A DNA stretch of 64,000 nt from Arthrobacter sp. PvP023 (GTDB lineage Bacteria > Actinomycetota > Actinomycetes > Actinomycetales > Micrococcaceae), in the NCBI RefSeq assembly GCF_017832975.1, contig NZ_JAFIBI010000001.1:186001-250000 (forward strand). The letters are read 5' to 3'. The number at the start of each line of letters is the position of its first letter. Within the stretch, counting starts at the first letter, position 1. Positions 7,372 to 15,765 of the stretch are shown here, one piece after another. The translations under genes were made by a program, and so were the position numbers. The notes beneath the pieces were generated by a model, which saw nothing but the letters and a program-made list of their open reading frames with translations, was not told the DNA's origin and ran no database searches.

Positions 7372-8150
7372 TCCCACTGCCCCCGGTCCTGGAGCACCTG
7401 TTTGAGGAGATCTGCCCGGTCGGTGACGATGCCGTCAACACCAAGGTCCAGGAGCCGGTGCATCTCCTCGGGGTCGTTGATGGTCCAGACATGGACCTGG
7501 AGACCGTGCCGATGGGCGCGGCGGACAAAGGCCGGCGTCACCACCCGGACGCCGCCGTAGCTGACCGGCACCTGAAGCGCGTGGACGCCGCGCAGGAGCC
7601 GACGGATGACCGGTGCCGGAAGCACCGGGCCCAACATTGTGAACAGGGCGTTGGAAACCATACCGGCCGACGCCGCGACCGGCCGGCTCAACCGTTTGAC
7701 GACGGCCCGGCGCCGGCGGTCGGAGAAGCTCGCAATCAGTACCTGGTCGTGAACGCCGTACCTCTCAATCGCGGCGGCAAGGCCGGGCACCGAGTTCCAA
7801 TCCTTGACATCAAGGTTTAGCCGCACGTCGGGGAAGGCCCGGACCATCTCCTCGAAGAGCGGGATGGGCTCCACGCCGCCGATCCGTGCCCGGGCAACGA
7901 TCCCGGCAGGGAGCCGGGCGATGCGGCCCTGCCCGTCAGTGACGCGGTCTAGCGAGGGGTCGTGAAACACCAGGAGCACGCCGTCGGCGGTGGTGTGAAC
8001 ATCCATTTCCAGGTACCGGTAGCCGAGTTCGACGGCGGCGCGGAACGCCGACATCGAATTTTCCAGCCCGTCCGGAGAAAAACCGCGGTGCGCCATGGCA
8101 ATCCGCGCGGAGGCGCTTCCGGCGGCGAAGAAGGGCTGGGACTCCGTCAT
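7368..8150 (-). CDS. glycerophosphodiester phosphodiesterase
   Basis: A 260-residue GDPD-family enzyme that hydrolyses glycerophosphodiesters to glycerol 3-phosphate and an alcohol. The TIM-barrel signature is at the N terminus: MAHRGFSPDGLENSMSAF with the catalytic His-Arg and Glu-Asn, then EMDVHTTADGVLLVFHDPSL with the metal-binding Glu and Asp and the second catalytic His. No signal peptide is visible, so it should be cytoplasmic like UgpQ. It is 13 bases downstream of the HAD phosphatase on the same strand, a likely two-gene operon. Its stop codon overlaps that of the convergent GGDEF-EAL gene (CTAG). Confidence 0.92.
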   Translation of the reverse strand: MTESQPFFAAGSASARIAMAHRGFSPDGLENSMSAFRAAVELGYRYLEMDVHTTADGVLLVFHDPSLDRVTDGQGRIARLPAGIVARARIGGVEPIPLFEEMVRAFPDVRLNLDVKDWNSVPGLAAAIERYGVHDQVLIASFSDRRRRAVVKRLSRPVAASAGMVSNALFTMLGPVLPAPVIRRLLRGVHALQVPVSYGGVRVVTPAFVRRAHRHGLQVHVWTINDPEEMHRLLDLGVDGIVTDRADLLKQVLQDRGQWD

Positions 8151-8163
8151 TCCAGGCGCCTGA

Positions 8164-8982
8164 CTAGACGGGCTTCACGCCAAGTCCGGCAAGCTTGGCT
8201 TCGAGAATCTGGGCCACGCCGTCGTCGTCGAAATGGGGCGCCTGCTGCCCCGCTGCCCGGATGGCCTCGGGGTGGCCGCTGGCCATTGCATAGCCGTCGC
8301 CGGCCCAGCGCAGCATCTCGATGTCGTTGGGCATGTCCCCGAAGGCCACCACATCAGCGGCCTCAATGCCCAGGGCGCCGGCGTATTCGGCCAGCGTCAC
8401 GGCTTTGTTGACGCCCGGCAAAGCGAGCTCCAGCATGGCCACGGTGGGTGCCGAGTGGGTGGCCGAAGCGAGGTGCGCCACCGCGGGTGACACTTCGGCG
8501 AGGAAGTCGTCTGCGGTGCCTTCACGGACAATTGCCAGGAACTTCACCACGGCGTCGTCCGCGCTGAGGGTGCTGGCCAGCGGAGCGGGGGTGAACTCGG
8601 ACAGGATTTCGCTGGAGTCGTTTTCGATGAAGCCCGGTTCCAGGTGGAAGCCGGTGAGGGTTTCCGCGGCGAACAGGGCGGACGGCCGCAGCTGCTTGAT
8701 GATGCGGCGTGCTTCGAACACGGCGTCCAGGGCAAGCGAACGTGCGGACACCAGGCGGCCCGCCTCGAGGTCCCACACCACTGCGCCGTTCGAGCAGATC
8801 ACCGTTCCCGCATGCCCCAACTGGTCCTCCAGGGGGTGCAGCCAGCGGGGCGGACGTCCGGTCACGAACACCAGTTCGACGCCGGCGTCACGGCACGCGT
8901 GGAAGGCGCGGATGGTCCGGTGGCTGATTTTGCCGTCATGCCCGAGGATCGTTCCGTCAATGTCACTTGCTACCAGCCGCAT
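8164..8982 (-). CDS. HAD-IIB (Cof-type) phosphatase
   Basis: A 272-residue Cof-type haloacid dehalogenase-superfamily phosphatase, probably acting on sugar phosphates or related metabolites. Motif I is SDIDGTILGHDG (nucleophile and acid/base Asp), motif II is VFVTGRP, the Lys of motif III lies in GVNKAVTLAEYAG, and motif IV is VVAFGDMPNDIEML. The mobile cap domain lies between motifs II and III (about residues 85-190), as expected for type IIB. It is the first gene of a likely operon with the GDPD gene. The exact substrate cannot be read from sequence. Confidence 0.9.
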   Translation of the reverse strand: MRLVASDIDGTILGHDGKISHRTIRAFHACRDAGVELVFVTGRPPRWLHPLEDQLGHAGTVICSNGAVVWDLEAGRLVSARSLALDAVFEARRIIKQLRPSALFAAETLTGFHLEPGFIENDSSEILSEFTPAPLASTLSADDAVVKFLAIVREGTADDFLAEVSPAVAHLASATHSAPTVAMLELALPGVNKAVTLAEYAGALGIEAADVVAFGDMPNDIEMLRWAGDGYAMASGHPEAIRAAGQQAPHFDDDGVAQILEAKLAGLGVKPV

Positions 8983-9065
8983 ACTGTCAGTCTACGTTGG
9001 CCCGCCAGTGGCGGCGGCCCAGGATCCAGGCCCGGGCCTGACGCCCGGCGGGCGCGGCGGCGGGC

Positions 9066-9575
9066 TCAGCGCTCGAAGATGCCGGTGAGCGTTCCGCGGG
9101 CCAGCACGTGCCCGGCCAGCTTGGCTTCCAGCTTGGCCGGGCTGAACCCGGCTTCCAGGCCCAGGTGCTCCACGTCGAGGGCGTAGACGGTGGCGATGTA
9201 GCGGTGCGGACCGTGTCCGGGCGGCGGCGCGGCCCCCAGGTAGCCGTGGAAGCCGCCGTCGTTCTTCAACTGCATCGCACCGGCCGGAAGGAGCCGGCCG
9301 CCCTCGCCGCCCGCACCGGCGGGCAAGGACGTAGCGCCCGCGGGGAGGTCCAGCACGGCCCAGTGCCAGAAGCCGCCACGGCCCGGGGCATCGGGATCAA
9401 ACACCGTGACCGCATAGCCCTTGGTTCCGGCCGGCGCACCGCTCCAGCTCAACTGCGGCGATTCATCCTTGCCGCCGGCGCGCATCTTGCCGCTGCGCTG
9501 GGCGGGCGGCAGGATCTGGCCGTCCCGGAAGGACTCGCTGGTGACGTGCAGGTTCGGGGAATCGTGGCGGGACAT
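9066..9575 (-). CDS. YbhB/YbcL-family PEBP-like protein
   Basis: A 169-residue member of the phosphatidylethanolamine-binding protein / Raf kinase inhibitor-like family. The hallmark stretch is AVTVFDPDAPGRGGFWHWAV followed by GYLGAAPPPGHGPHRY, which form the conserved anion-binding pocket. The start at 9575 (MSRHDSPNLHV) has AAAGG upstream; the longer frame to 9746 lies inside the PfkB gene and is not coding. Bacterial members have no agreed function. It lies 11 bases downstream of the PfkB kinase on the same strand, so the two are probably co-transcribed. Confidence 0.9.
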   Translation of the reverse strand: MSRHDSPNLHVTSESFRDGQILPPAQRSGKMRAGGKDESPQLSWSGAPAGTKGYAVTVFDPDAPGRGGFWHWAVLDLPAGATSLPAGAGGEGGRLLPAGAMQLKNDGGFHGYLGAAPPPGHGPHRYIATVYALDVEHLGLEAGFSPAKLEAKLAGHVLARGTLTGIFER

Positions 9576-9586
9576 CTGCTGGCCTT

Positions 9587-10609
9587 TCAGTTGCTGGCGG
9601 AGTCGGCATTCCTCAGGTCGTCCCCGGCGAGCGCCGTGTCGCGCGCCAGGCCTTCGCGCTCCAGGCTTTCGAGCTCGAAGTGGTTGAGCTCCGCCCTGGT
9701 GGGCGGGTTGGCTCCGGGCCGGGACACGGTGACTGCCGCAGCCCACGCCGCATGGGCCAGCAGCTCACGGAGCGACTCGGCCGGCAGTTCACGCAGCTCC
9801 TTCCGGTTCTGCGCACCGTCCAGTCCGCGGTCCACCAGGCCGGAAATCAGTGCTGCCATAAAGGAATCCCCGGCACCCACAGTGTCCGCCACCTCCACCC
9901 TGGGCGCAGGGAACTCGGCTTCGCCGGCGGCGGTGATGCCCCAGGGGCCGGCCGCGCCGCGGGTCACCACCACCAGGGCGGGCCCCCCGGGACCGCCCAG
10001 GGAGAGCCAGCGCCGGGCCGAATCCAGCGCGTCCACACCGGGGTACAGCCACTCCAGGTCCTCGTCGGAAGCCTTCACGACGTCCGCGAGGCTGACGAAC
10101 TTTTCCGCCTGCCTGCGGGCGTAGTCCACGTCGGTGATGATGGTGGGGCGGCAGTTGGGGTCGAAGCTGATGGTGGCGGACGGATGGGCGTGCTCGACGG
10201 CGGAAAGCACCTCGGCCGCGCCCGGCGCCAGCATGGTGGCAATGGAACCGGTGTGCACCAGGGTGGTGCCCTGCAGCATGAACGGCAGCCGGTCCGCGAG
10301 GCCGGGAAGTTCCCAGGCGAGGTCGAACGTGTAGCTGGCGGCGCCGTCGTCGTCTATCAACGCGGTGGCCACGCTGGTGGGCAGGGCATCCGGACCCTGC
10401 GGGACCATCACCGAGCTGGATTTCAGGTGGGCGGCCACGGACTCGCCGTAGGCGTCGCGCCCGAACCTGCCGATGAACTGCACGGGATGGTCCAGCCGCG
10501 CCAGTCCCACTGCCACGTTGAGCGGGCTGCCGCCCACGTGGGCCTCGACTCCCGAGGATCGCTGGACAACGTCAACAAGGCCTTCGCCAATAACTGTGAG
10601 CATGGTCAT
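9587..10609 (-). CDS. PfkB-family carbohydrate kinase (fructokinase-like)
   Basis: A 340-residue sugar kinase of the PfkB/ribokinase family. N-terminal sugar-binding signature: GEGLVDVVQ and VGGSPLNVAVGLARL. C-terminal ATP-binding signature: DTVGAGDSFMAAL with the catalytic Asp. The closest subgroup by feel is fructokinase, but the substrate is not certain. Two start codons, ATG 10609 and ATG 10603, are equally possible. The last 25 residues (DTALAGDDLRNADSASN) extend past the fold. It precedes the YbhB-like gene and lies 33 bases after the persulfide dioxygenase gene, all on the minus strand. Confidence 0.9.
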   Translation of the reverse strand: MTMLTVIGEGLVDVVQRSSGVEAHVGGSPLNVAVGLARLDHPVQFIGRFGRDAYGESVAAHLKSSSVMVPQGPDALPTSVATALIDDDGAASYTFDLAWELPGLADRLPFMLQGTTLVHTGSIATMLAPGAAEVLSAVEHAHPSATISFDPNCRPTIITDVDYARRQAEKFVSLADVVKASDEDLEWLYPGVDALDSARRWLSLGGPGGPALVVVTRGAAGPWGITAAGEAEFPAPRVEVADTVGAGDSFMAALISGLVDRGLDGAQNRKELRELPAESLRELLAHAAWAAAVTVSRPGANPPTRAELNHFELESLEREGLARDTALAGDDLRNADSASN

Positions 10610-10642
10610 ACTCTGCCAGAGAACGGGTGCGGGCGCTCCTGA

Positions 10643-12007
10643 TTACGCCGACGGGCCCTTCTCCATGGGGACGCCGGCTTTACCGGCATCATCGAACCTC
10701 GCGTCCAGGTGGACCACGTCCCTGCCTGCACGCTGCAGCAGGCTGGCCGCCACTCCGGCACGGTAGCCGGTTCCGCAGTGGACCCACAGCTTGCCTGCCG
10801 GCACTTCGTCCATTCGGGTGAGGAGCTGGTGGATGGGAACGTTAACGGCGCCGGCCACGTGGGAGGCGGCAAACTCGTCCGTCCGCCGTACATCGAGGAC
10901 CGTGTCACCGCCTGCCCGGCCGGCCAGCAGGCCGTCCCAGCCGACGCGCGGGTAGGAGTCGACCGCGGCGTCCGGCGCCAGTGCGTGCGGTTCGGTCCCG
11001 ACGGCGGCATCCGGCGAATCGATGCCGATGCGGGACAGATCGCGGATGGCTTTTTCGACGTCGTCCCGCGAGCCGACGAGGGTAAGCTTCTCATCCCAGG
11101 GCAGGACCCAGCCCAGGTAGGTGGTGAAGTTGGAGCCGCTGCCGTATTCGAAGCTGACACTGCCCTTGAGGTGGTTGCTGGCAAACGCCACGCGGCGGCG
11201 GAGGTCGACCACCCATTCCCCGTCTTCCAGGCGGCGGGTGAGCTCGGCCGGGTCCACCGATTCCGGGACCGCGAGGTCCGCGGGACCCGGACCCTTGGCG
11301 TTCATGGCCCCCATGTGCGCGTAATACGCCGGGTACGCGGAGAGGTTGGCGATGAGTTCCTGGACGAAATGGTCCTCGTCCGGATCGGTCAGGGCATGGT
11401 TCGCGGTGAGCTGCTCACCGACAGTGGAGGAGCCGGAGCGGGTGGCCGGCCCGGACGAACAGAACGACCCGAAGCCGTGGGTGGGGAAGAGCGCTGCGTC
11501 ATGCCGGGCCTCGGCCACGAGACGGCGCACGGAAGCATACTGGTCATGGGTCAGGCCGACCGTGTCGGACGCAGCCACGAGATCCGTCCGGCCGACTGAG
11601 CCGTAGAGCAGGCTGCCGCCGGAGAAGACAGCCTGCTTGTCGCCGTCGTCCACGATGAAGGACAGGTGCGTGTGGGTGTGGCCCGGAGTGGCCACGGCCC
11701 TTACGGTCAGCGCGCCCACGCGGACGGTCTGGCCGTCGGTGATGGCTTCGCGCTCGAACTGGACCGGGTCCGCGGCGTTGACCAGGTACGTCGCACCATG
11801 GGATGTGGCCAGTTCCAGGCCGCCGGTGACGTAGTCGTTGTGCACATGCGTTTCGGCGACGTGGGTGATGGTCACCCCCGCTTCGCGGGCGGCGGCCTCC
11901 ACCCGGTCCGTGTCCCGCTGCGGGTCGATGACGAGTCCCACCGTGCCGTCGTGGACCAGGTAGCTCCGGTCCCCCAGCTGCGGGGTTTCGATGACAACAA
12001 CGTCCAT
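10643..12007 (-). CDS. persulfide dioxygenase-like MBL hydrolase fused to rhodanese domains
   Basis: A 454-residue fusion of a metallo-beta-lactamase domain (1-245) with two rhodanese modules. The MBL metal motif THVHNDYVTGG and the later PGHTHTH and PTHGFGS fit the ETHE1/CstB-type persulfide dioxygenases that detoxify sulfide. The first rhodanese (about 258-345) lacks a catalytic Cys; the second has it in WVHCGTGYRAG. The start follows GAGGAGG. Upstream at 12073-12101 lies a promoter whose spacer and -10 are covered by a CsoR/CstR-type palindrome, so induction by reactive sulfur is likely. The matching repressor is not in the window. Confidence 0.9.
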   Translation of the reverse strand: MDVVVIETPQLGDRSYLVHDGTVGLVIDPQRDTDRVEAAAREAGVTITHVAETHVHNDYVTGGLELATSHGATYLVNAADPVQFEREAITDGQTVRVGALTVRAVATPGHTHTHLSFIVDDGDKQAVFSGGSLLYGSVGRTDLVAASDTVGLTHDQYASVRRLVAEARHDAALFPTHGFGSFCSSGPATRSGSSTVGEQLTANHALTDPDEDHFVQELIANLSAYPAYYAHMGAMNAKGPGPADLAVPESVDPAELTRRLEDGEWVVDLRRRVAFASNHLKGSVSFEYGSGSNFTTYLGWVLPWDEKLTLVGSRDDVEKAIRDLSRIGIDSPDAAVGTEPHALAPDAAVDSYPRVGWDGLLAGRAGGDTVLDVRRTDEFAASHVAGAVNVPIHQLLTRMDEVPAGKLWVHCGTGYRAGVAASLLQRAGRDVVHLDARFDDAGKAGVPMEKGPSA

Positions 12008-12072
12008 GGCATCCTCCTCGGGAGGTGACGGCGGCGCCGGGCGGGTTCGGCCCCGCGTCTGCCCTTAACTCG

Positions 12073-12101
12073 ACCATACCCAGAGGGGTATGGCACAGCA
12101 A
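12073..12101 (-). promoter_or_regulatory. promoter with CsoR/CstR-like operator
   Basis: On the minus strand a -35 TTGCTG (12096-12101) and a -10 TATGGT (12073-12078) are separated by 17 bases. A perfect inverted repeat, CCATACCC-AGAG-GGGTATGG (12074-12093), covers the spacer and the -10. TACCC/GGGTA half sites of this kind are the hallmark of CsoR-family operators, and CstR members control persulfide-handling genes. Family and target agree well. Confidence 0.7.
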
Positions 12102-12115
12102 GGGGTTGCGGGCCG

Positions 12116-13468
12116 TCAGGCCTGGTTCTCGTGTTCGTAGACGTCCGGAATGCCGTCCTGGTCCGAGTCCACCTTCTCCAGCTCTTCCGCACGGCGGTAC
12201 TGGCGGTTCCTGGTCCGCAGCACCACGGTGGCCAGGATGGCGGCAAGGAGCGATGCGGCCAGGATGCCTACCTTGGCGTGGTCATCGTGCAGGCTGCCGT
12301 GGCCGAAGCTGAGTTCCGCGACCAGCAGGGACACGGTGAAACCGATTCCGGCCAGCAATGAGACGCCAAAAACATCGATCCACTTGAAGGATCCGTCCAG
12401 CCGCGCCCTGGTGGCTTTGGTGAGGATCCACGTGGTGCCCATGATGCCGATCGGCTTGCCCAGGACGAGCGCCATGATGATGCCGATGGCCACGGGGTCA
12501 GCCAGGGCGGAACCCAGGCCTTCCCAGCCGCCTACGGCCACGCCGGCGGAGAAGAAAGCGAAGATGGGAACCGCCACGCCGGCGGAAATGGGACGGAAGC
12601 GGTGTTCGAAGATCTCCGCGAGGCCGGGGCCCGCTTCGGGACCCCCGCTGGCCTGGGACCGGAGCACCGGCACGGCGAACCCGAGCAGAACGCCCGCCAC
12701 CGTGGCGTGGATGCCGGAGGCGTGCACCAGCGCCCAGGTGACGATGCCGAGCGGCAGCAGGATGGCCCAGGCAGCCATGAAATGGGCACCGAAGAAGCGG
12801 CGGTACTTCTGGGCCAGGAAGGCGTACAGGGCAAGCGGGATGAGGGCGAGCAGCAGCGGGGCCGCCTGGATGTCGCTGGAGTAGAAGAACGCGATGATGC
12901 TGATGGCAATGAGGTCATCCACCACTGCCAGGGTCAGCAGGAAAATGCGCAGGGCGCTGGGCAGGTGCGAGCCGATGATGGCCAGCACTGCGACGGCGAA
13001 CGCAATGTCCGTTGCGGTGGGGATGGCCCATCCACGTAGGGTTTCCGGGCTGTAGATGTTCACGGCGGCGTAGATCAACGCGGGAACAATCACGCCGCCG
13101 GCCGCAGCCGCCACGGGCACGATCGATTTGTTGAGCTGGCGGAGGTCGCCGGCCACGAACTCACGCTTGAGCTCCAGGCCCACCAGGAAGAAGAAGATGG
13201 CCAGCAGTCCGTCGGCCGCCCAGGCGCCCAGGCTCAGCTCCAGATGCCAGGGCTCATAGCCGATTTTGTAGTCCCGCAAGGCGAAATAGCTGTCGGAGAC
13301 CGGCGAGTTTGCCCAGATCAGGGCGATGACAGCCGCGGCCACCAAGAGGGCGCCGCCGACAGTTTCCTTGCGCAGGATCTCACCGATGCGCAGCGATTCG
13401 GCGTAGCTGCCGTAGCCAAGGACGGTACGTGGTTTGGCGTCGGGGGCGGGCGTAGGTGTGTGGCTCAT
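12116..13468 (-). CDS. nhaA: Na+/H+ antiporter NhaA with an EF-hand-like C-terminal tail
   Basis: A 450-residue membrane antiporter that exchanges Na+ for H+ for pH and salt balance. About eleven to twelve membrane segments are visible, with the transport Asp pair in [12 protein letters not shown] and the early [11 protein letters not shown] segment. The start at 13468 (MSHTPTPAP) has TAGGA upstream; the longer frame to 13636 is out of character. Odd feature: after the last membrane segment the tail carries [12 protein letters not shown], a calcium-binding type motif seen in thrombospondin type 3 or dockerin-like repeats, which ordinary NhaA lacks. It is upstream of the persulfide gene but separated from it by a regulated promoter. 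Confidence 0.95.
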   Translation of the reverse strand: MSHTPTPAPDAKPRTVLGYGSYAESLRIGEILRKETVGGALLVAAAVIALIWANSPVSDSYFALRDYKIGYEPWHLELSLGAWAADGLLAIFFFLVGLELKREFVAGDLRQLNKSIVPVAAAAGGVIVPALIYAAVNIYSPETLRGWAIPTATDIAFAVAVLAIIGSHLPSALRIFLLTLAVVDDLIAISIIAFFYSSDIQAAPLLLALIPLALYAFLAQKYRRFFGAHFMAAWAILLPLGIVTWALVHASGIHATVAGVLLGFAVPVLRSQASGGPEAGPGLAEIFEHRFRPISAGVAVPIFAFFSAGVAVGGWEGLGSALADPVAIGIIMALVLGKPIGIMGTTWILTKATRARLDGSFKWIDVFGVSLLAGIGFTVSLLVAELSFGHGSLHDDHAKVGILAASLLAAILATVVLRTRNRQYRRAEELEKVDSDQDGIPDVYEHENQA

Positions 13469-13602
13469 GAAGCGTCCTAAACGTTGAGTCGACAAAATCA
13501 TGCCGACCAGACTTCCCGGCGCACCTTGGACCAGTCTAGGCGACGGACTCCGCCGCGGGTTAAACGTGCCGGGCGGAAACGAAGCCGCCGGCGAGCGCCG
13601 CG

Positions 13603-14508
13603 TCAGCCGAGGAGTTCCTGCACTAGGTCCCGGCACTTCCGGTAGGCCGGCGTCTTGGGGTCAATCAGCGAGAAGTGGTCGCCGGGCACGTTGAGCAGCT
13701 GAACCGGCGCACCCGCGGCCTTGGCCGCGCTGGCGTAGGACAGGGACTGGCTTGCGGGCACATCGTCATCGTCGCTCCCGTGGACCGCGTAAACGGGGAC
13801 ACCCAGCGGGAGCGCGCTCATGGGGTCCACAAACTTGTGCCGTTTCGGGTACTTCGCTGACGAACCGCCCAGCAGGTTGCTGACCGCGCCGTTGCTGAGG
13901 TTCAGCTTTTCGGCGTCGGCCAGGTTCAGGAGCCCGGCCTGGCTGACCACCCCGGTAAGGTGCACCGCGCCGTCGTCGTTCTTCCGCTGCAACTGGCGGT
14001 CAGCGTCCGGCGCGCCTAGCTGCCCCAGGCGGGAACGGCCGGCCGCCCAGACTGCAAGGTGCCCGCCGGCCGAGTGGCCCAGCGCCACCACTCTTTCGAG
14101 GCCCAGCCCGTGCATCGCGGCAACGTCCCGGAGCTTGTCGATGCCCGCCAGCACGTCCTCGAAGGTGTGCGGCCAGCCGCCGCCGTTGCCGGCGCGCCGG
14201 TACTCCAGGTTCCAGGCCGGCATCCCGTGCATGGCGAGGTCCCTGGCCAGCGGTTCGCCCAACTCGGCGCCGTACTGCGAGCGCCAGTACCCGCCGTGGA
14301 TGACCACCACCACGCCCCGGGTTCCAGGGGCGTCCGGCAGGAAGAGTTCACCCCATTGGCTGGGGTCGTCGCCGTATTGGTACTTGTGCCGCTTCACTGC
14401 GTCCTCCTTCGGGCCCGACGAACAGGAAGCGGACAGTGCCCCCAGTGTCACCGCCGCGGCAGCGCCCAGCCCCGTTGAAAGAAGGGTCCGACGCCGCACA
14501 TCAGCCAT
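13603..14508 (-). CDS. lipoprotein alpha/beta hydrolase, kynurenine formamidase-like
   Basis: A 301-residue alpha/beta hydrolase made as an exported lipoprotein. The N terminus has twin arginines (VRRRTLLS) and a lipobox LSASC with the lipidated Cys at 29. The oxyanion motif HGGYW is typical of the formamidase/hormone-sensitive-lipase-like group. The nucleophile elbow is GHSAGGHLA, and the likely acid and base lie in [10 protein letters not shown] and PGDHFSLID. Kynurenine formamidase is usually cytosolic, so an esterase acting outside the membrane is just as likely. It is divergent from the alarmone synthetase gene with 144 bases between. Confidence 0.88.
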   Translation of the reverse strand: MADVRRRTLLSTGLGAAAAVTLGALSASCSSGPKEDAVKRHKYQYGDDPSQWGELFLPDAPGTRGVVVVIHGGYWRSQYGAELGEPLARDLAMHGMPAWNLEYRRAGNGGGWPHTFEDVLAGIDKLRDVAAMHGLGLERVVALGHSAGGHLAVWAAGRSRLGQLGAPDADRQLQRKNDDGAVHLTGVVSQAGLLNLADAEKLNLSNGAVSNLLGGSSAKYPKRHKFVDPMSALPLGVPVYAVHGSDDDDVPASQSLSYASAAKAAGAPVQLLNVPGDHFSLIDPKTPAYRKCRDLVQELLG

Positions 14509-14652
14509 GTGCCGAGCCTACCTTGGGTGCCGGACAGCTTTGCGCCAGGGGGTTCGACGGCGGCGTCGTGCACCGCGCGCCGGCGCCACGGACCGAACAG
14601 CCGCGAAGGTGTCACCCGCGCGGCTGTCGCAGGCCGCCCGTAAGCTGGAACC

Positions 14653-15759
14653 ATGGCTACCAACTGGGACCGCCTGGACGCAGGCCTGCGCGAATCCGTG
14701 CAGGAAAACGTGGAGCTCTACGAACGGGTCCGCCCTGCCCTGAAGCTGGTCACCCGGGAAGTCCTGCTCACGCTGCGCAGCATGCTCAAGGACACCGAGG
14801 TGACGCCCCTGTTCGTCACCGGCCGCACCAAAACGGTGGAGTCCTTCAAGGAGAAGATTTCCCGCACGGAGAAGCCACTGGAACCGGGCGGCCCGCCCGT
14901 GCTGAAGTTCCCCGATCCGTTCCGGACCCTGAACGACATGGTGGGCGTCCGGGTCATCACCAAGCTACCGGCGGAGAACGCGGTGGTGGCAAACCTGATC
15001 AAACGCCAGCGCCAGCTCTTTGACTGCCGCGGCGACCGCGAGAAGGACATCGGCTCCATCGAGTCCGGCACCTACGGCTACTCCAGCCGCCACCTGATCC
15101 TGCGGACCATCCAGAACGAAGCCGTCAAGGACTACCAGAAGGTGTTCAACCCGGACCTCCAGCCCAACGGCAGCTACTTTTTCGAATGCCAGATCCGCAC
15201 CGTCTTTGCCCACGCCTGGAGCGAGATCGAGCACGACATCCGTTTCAAGGCCGAGGACCCCCGCGCCTGGACCCCGCATTTTGACCGCCAGTTCACGGCC
15301 ACGGCGGCCATGCTGGAAACCGTGGAAACAGCCTTCGCGGACCTGCACGAACGCTACGAAGAAGTCCGCGGCTACTGGGACACGGACGGCGAAGGCGGTG
15401 CGCAGCTCACCCCGAACCGGATCCGCGACGTCTGGCGGACACTTCTTCCGCACGTTGACCGTAAAGTGGATGATGACTGGGGCTGGGCAGCCGAACTCAT
15501 GGCCGCCCACGGCCTCAACCAGACCGTGCAGCTCGCAGAGCTGCTCAGCGCCAACCGGATCACCGAAGTCCGCAAGGCCCTGGACCACAGGTACTCCCCT
15601 GGGCCCGACCGGCTGCTGGATGACCTGCTGCTGTGGCAGTACGGCACCAAACACATTGACCTCACCGCGGAGGCGCCCGACGCCGTTCCGCACCCCCGGC
15701 GCGACAGCCTCCTGCGGCGGCTGAAACAGATCGAGCGCTACCGCCAGACCAAGCTCTAG
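14653..15759 (+). CDS. small alarmone synthetase (RelA/SpoT-domain, GTP pyrophosphokinase family)
   Basis: A 368-residue protein with a RelA/SpoT synthetase domain (about 45-215) that should make (p)ppGpp-type alarmones from ATP and GTP/GDP. Key parts are present: GRTKTVESFKEKI, NDMVGVRVIT with the catalytic region Asp, GYSSRHLIL, ECQIRT and AWSEIEHDIRFK. There is no HD hydrolase domain and no TGS/ACT regulatory region, so it is a small synthetase, though the 150-residue helical C-terminal extension (HVDRKVDDDWGWAAELM onward) is longer than in RelP or RelQ. It ends six bases before the SulP transporter gene, so the two share a transcript. Confidence 0.9.
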   Translation: MATNWDRLDAGLRESVQENVELYERVRPALKLVTREVLLTLRSMLKDTEVTPLFVTGRTKTVESFKEKISRTEKPLEPGGPPVLKFPDPFRTLNDMVGVRVITKLPAENAVVANLIKRQRQLFDCRGDREKDIGSIESGTYGYSSRHLILRTIQNEAVKDYQKVFNPDLQPNGSYFFECQIRTVFAHAWSEIEHDIRFKAEDPRAWTPHFDRQFTATAAMLETVETAFADLHERYEEVRGYWDTDGEGGAQLTPNRIRDVWRTLLPHVDRKVDDDWGWAAELMAAHGLNQTVQLAELLSANRITEVRKALDHRYSPGPDRLLDDLLLWQYGTKHIDLTAEAPDAVPHPRRDSLLRRLKQIERYRQTKL

Positions 15760-15765
15760 GACACC

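Noticed and set aside
9031..9065. GC-rich palindrome CAGGCCCGGGCCTG as a terminator
   Set aside because: No U-run on either side and such palindromes are frequent in this GC-rich DNA.
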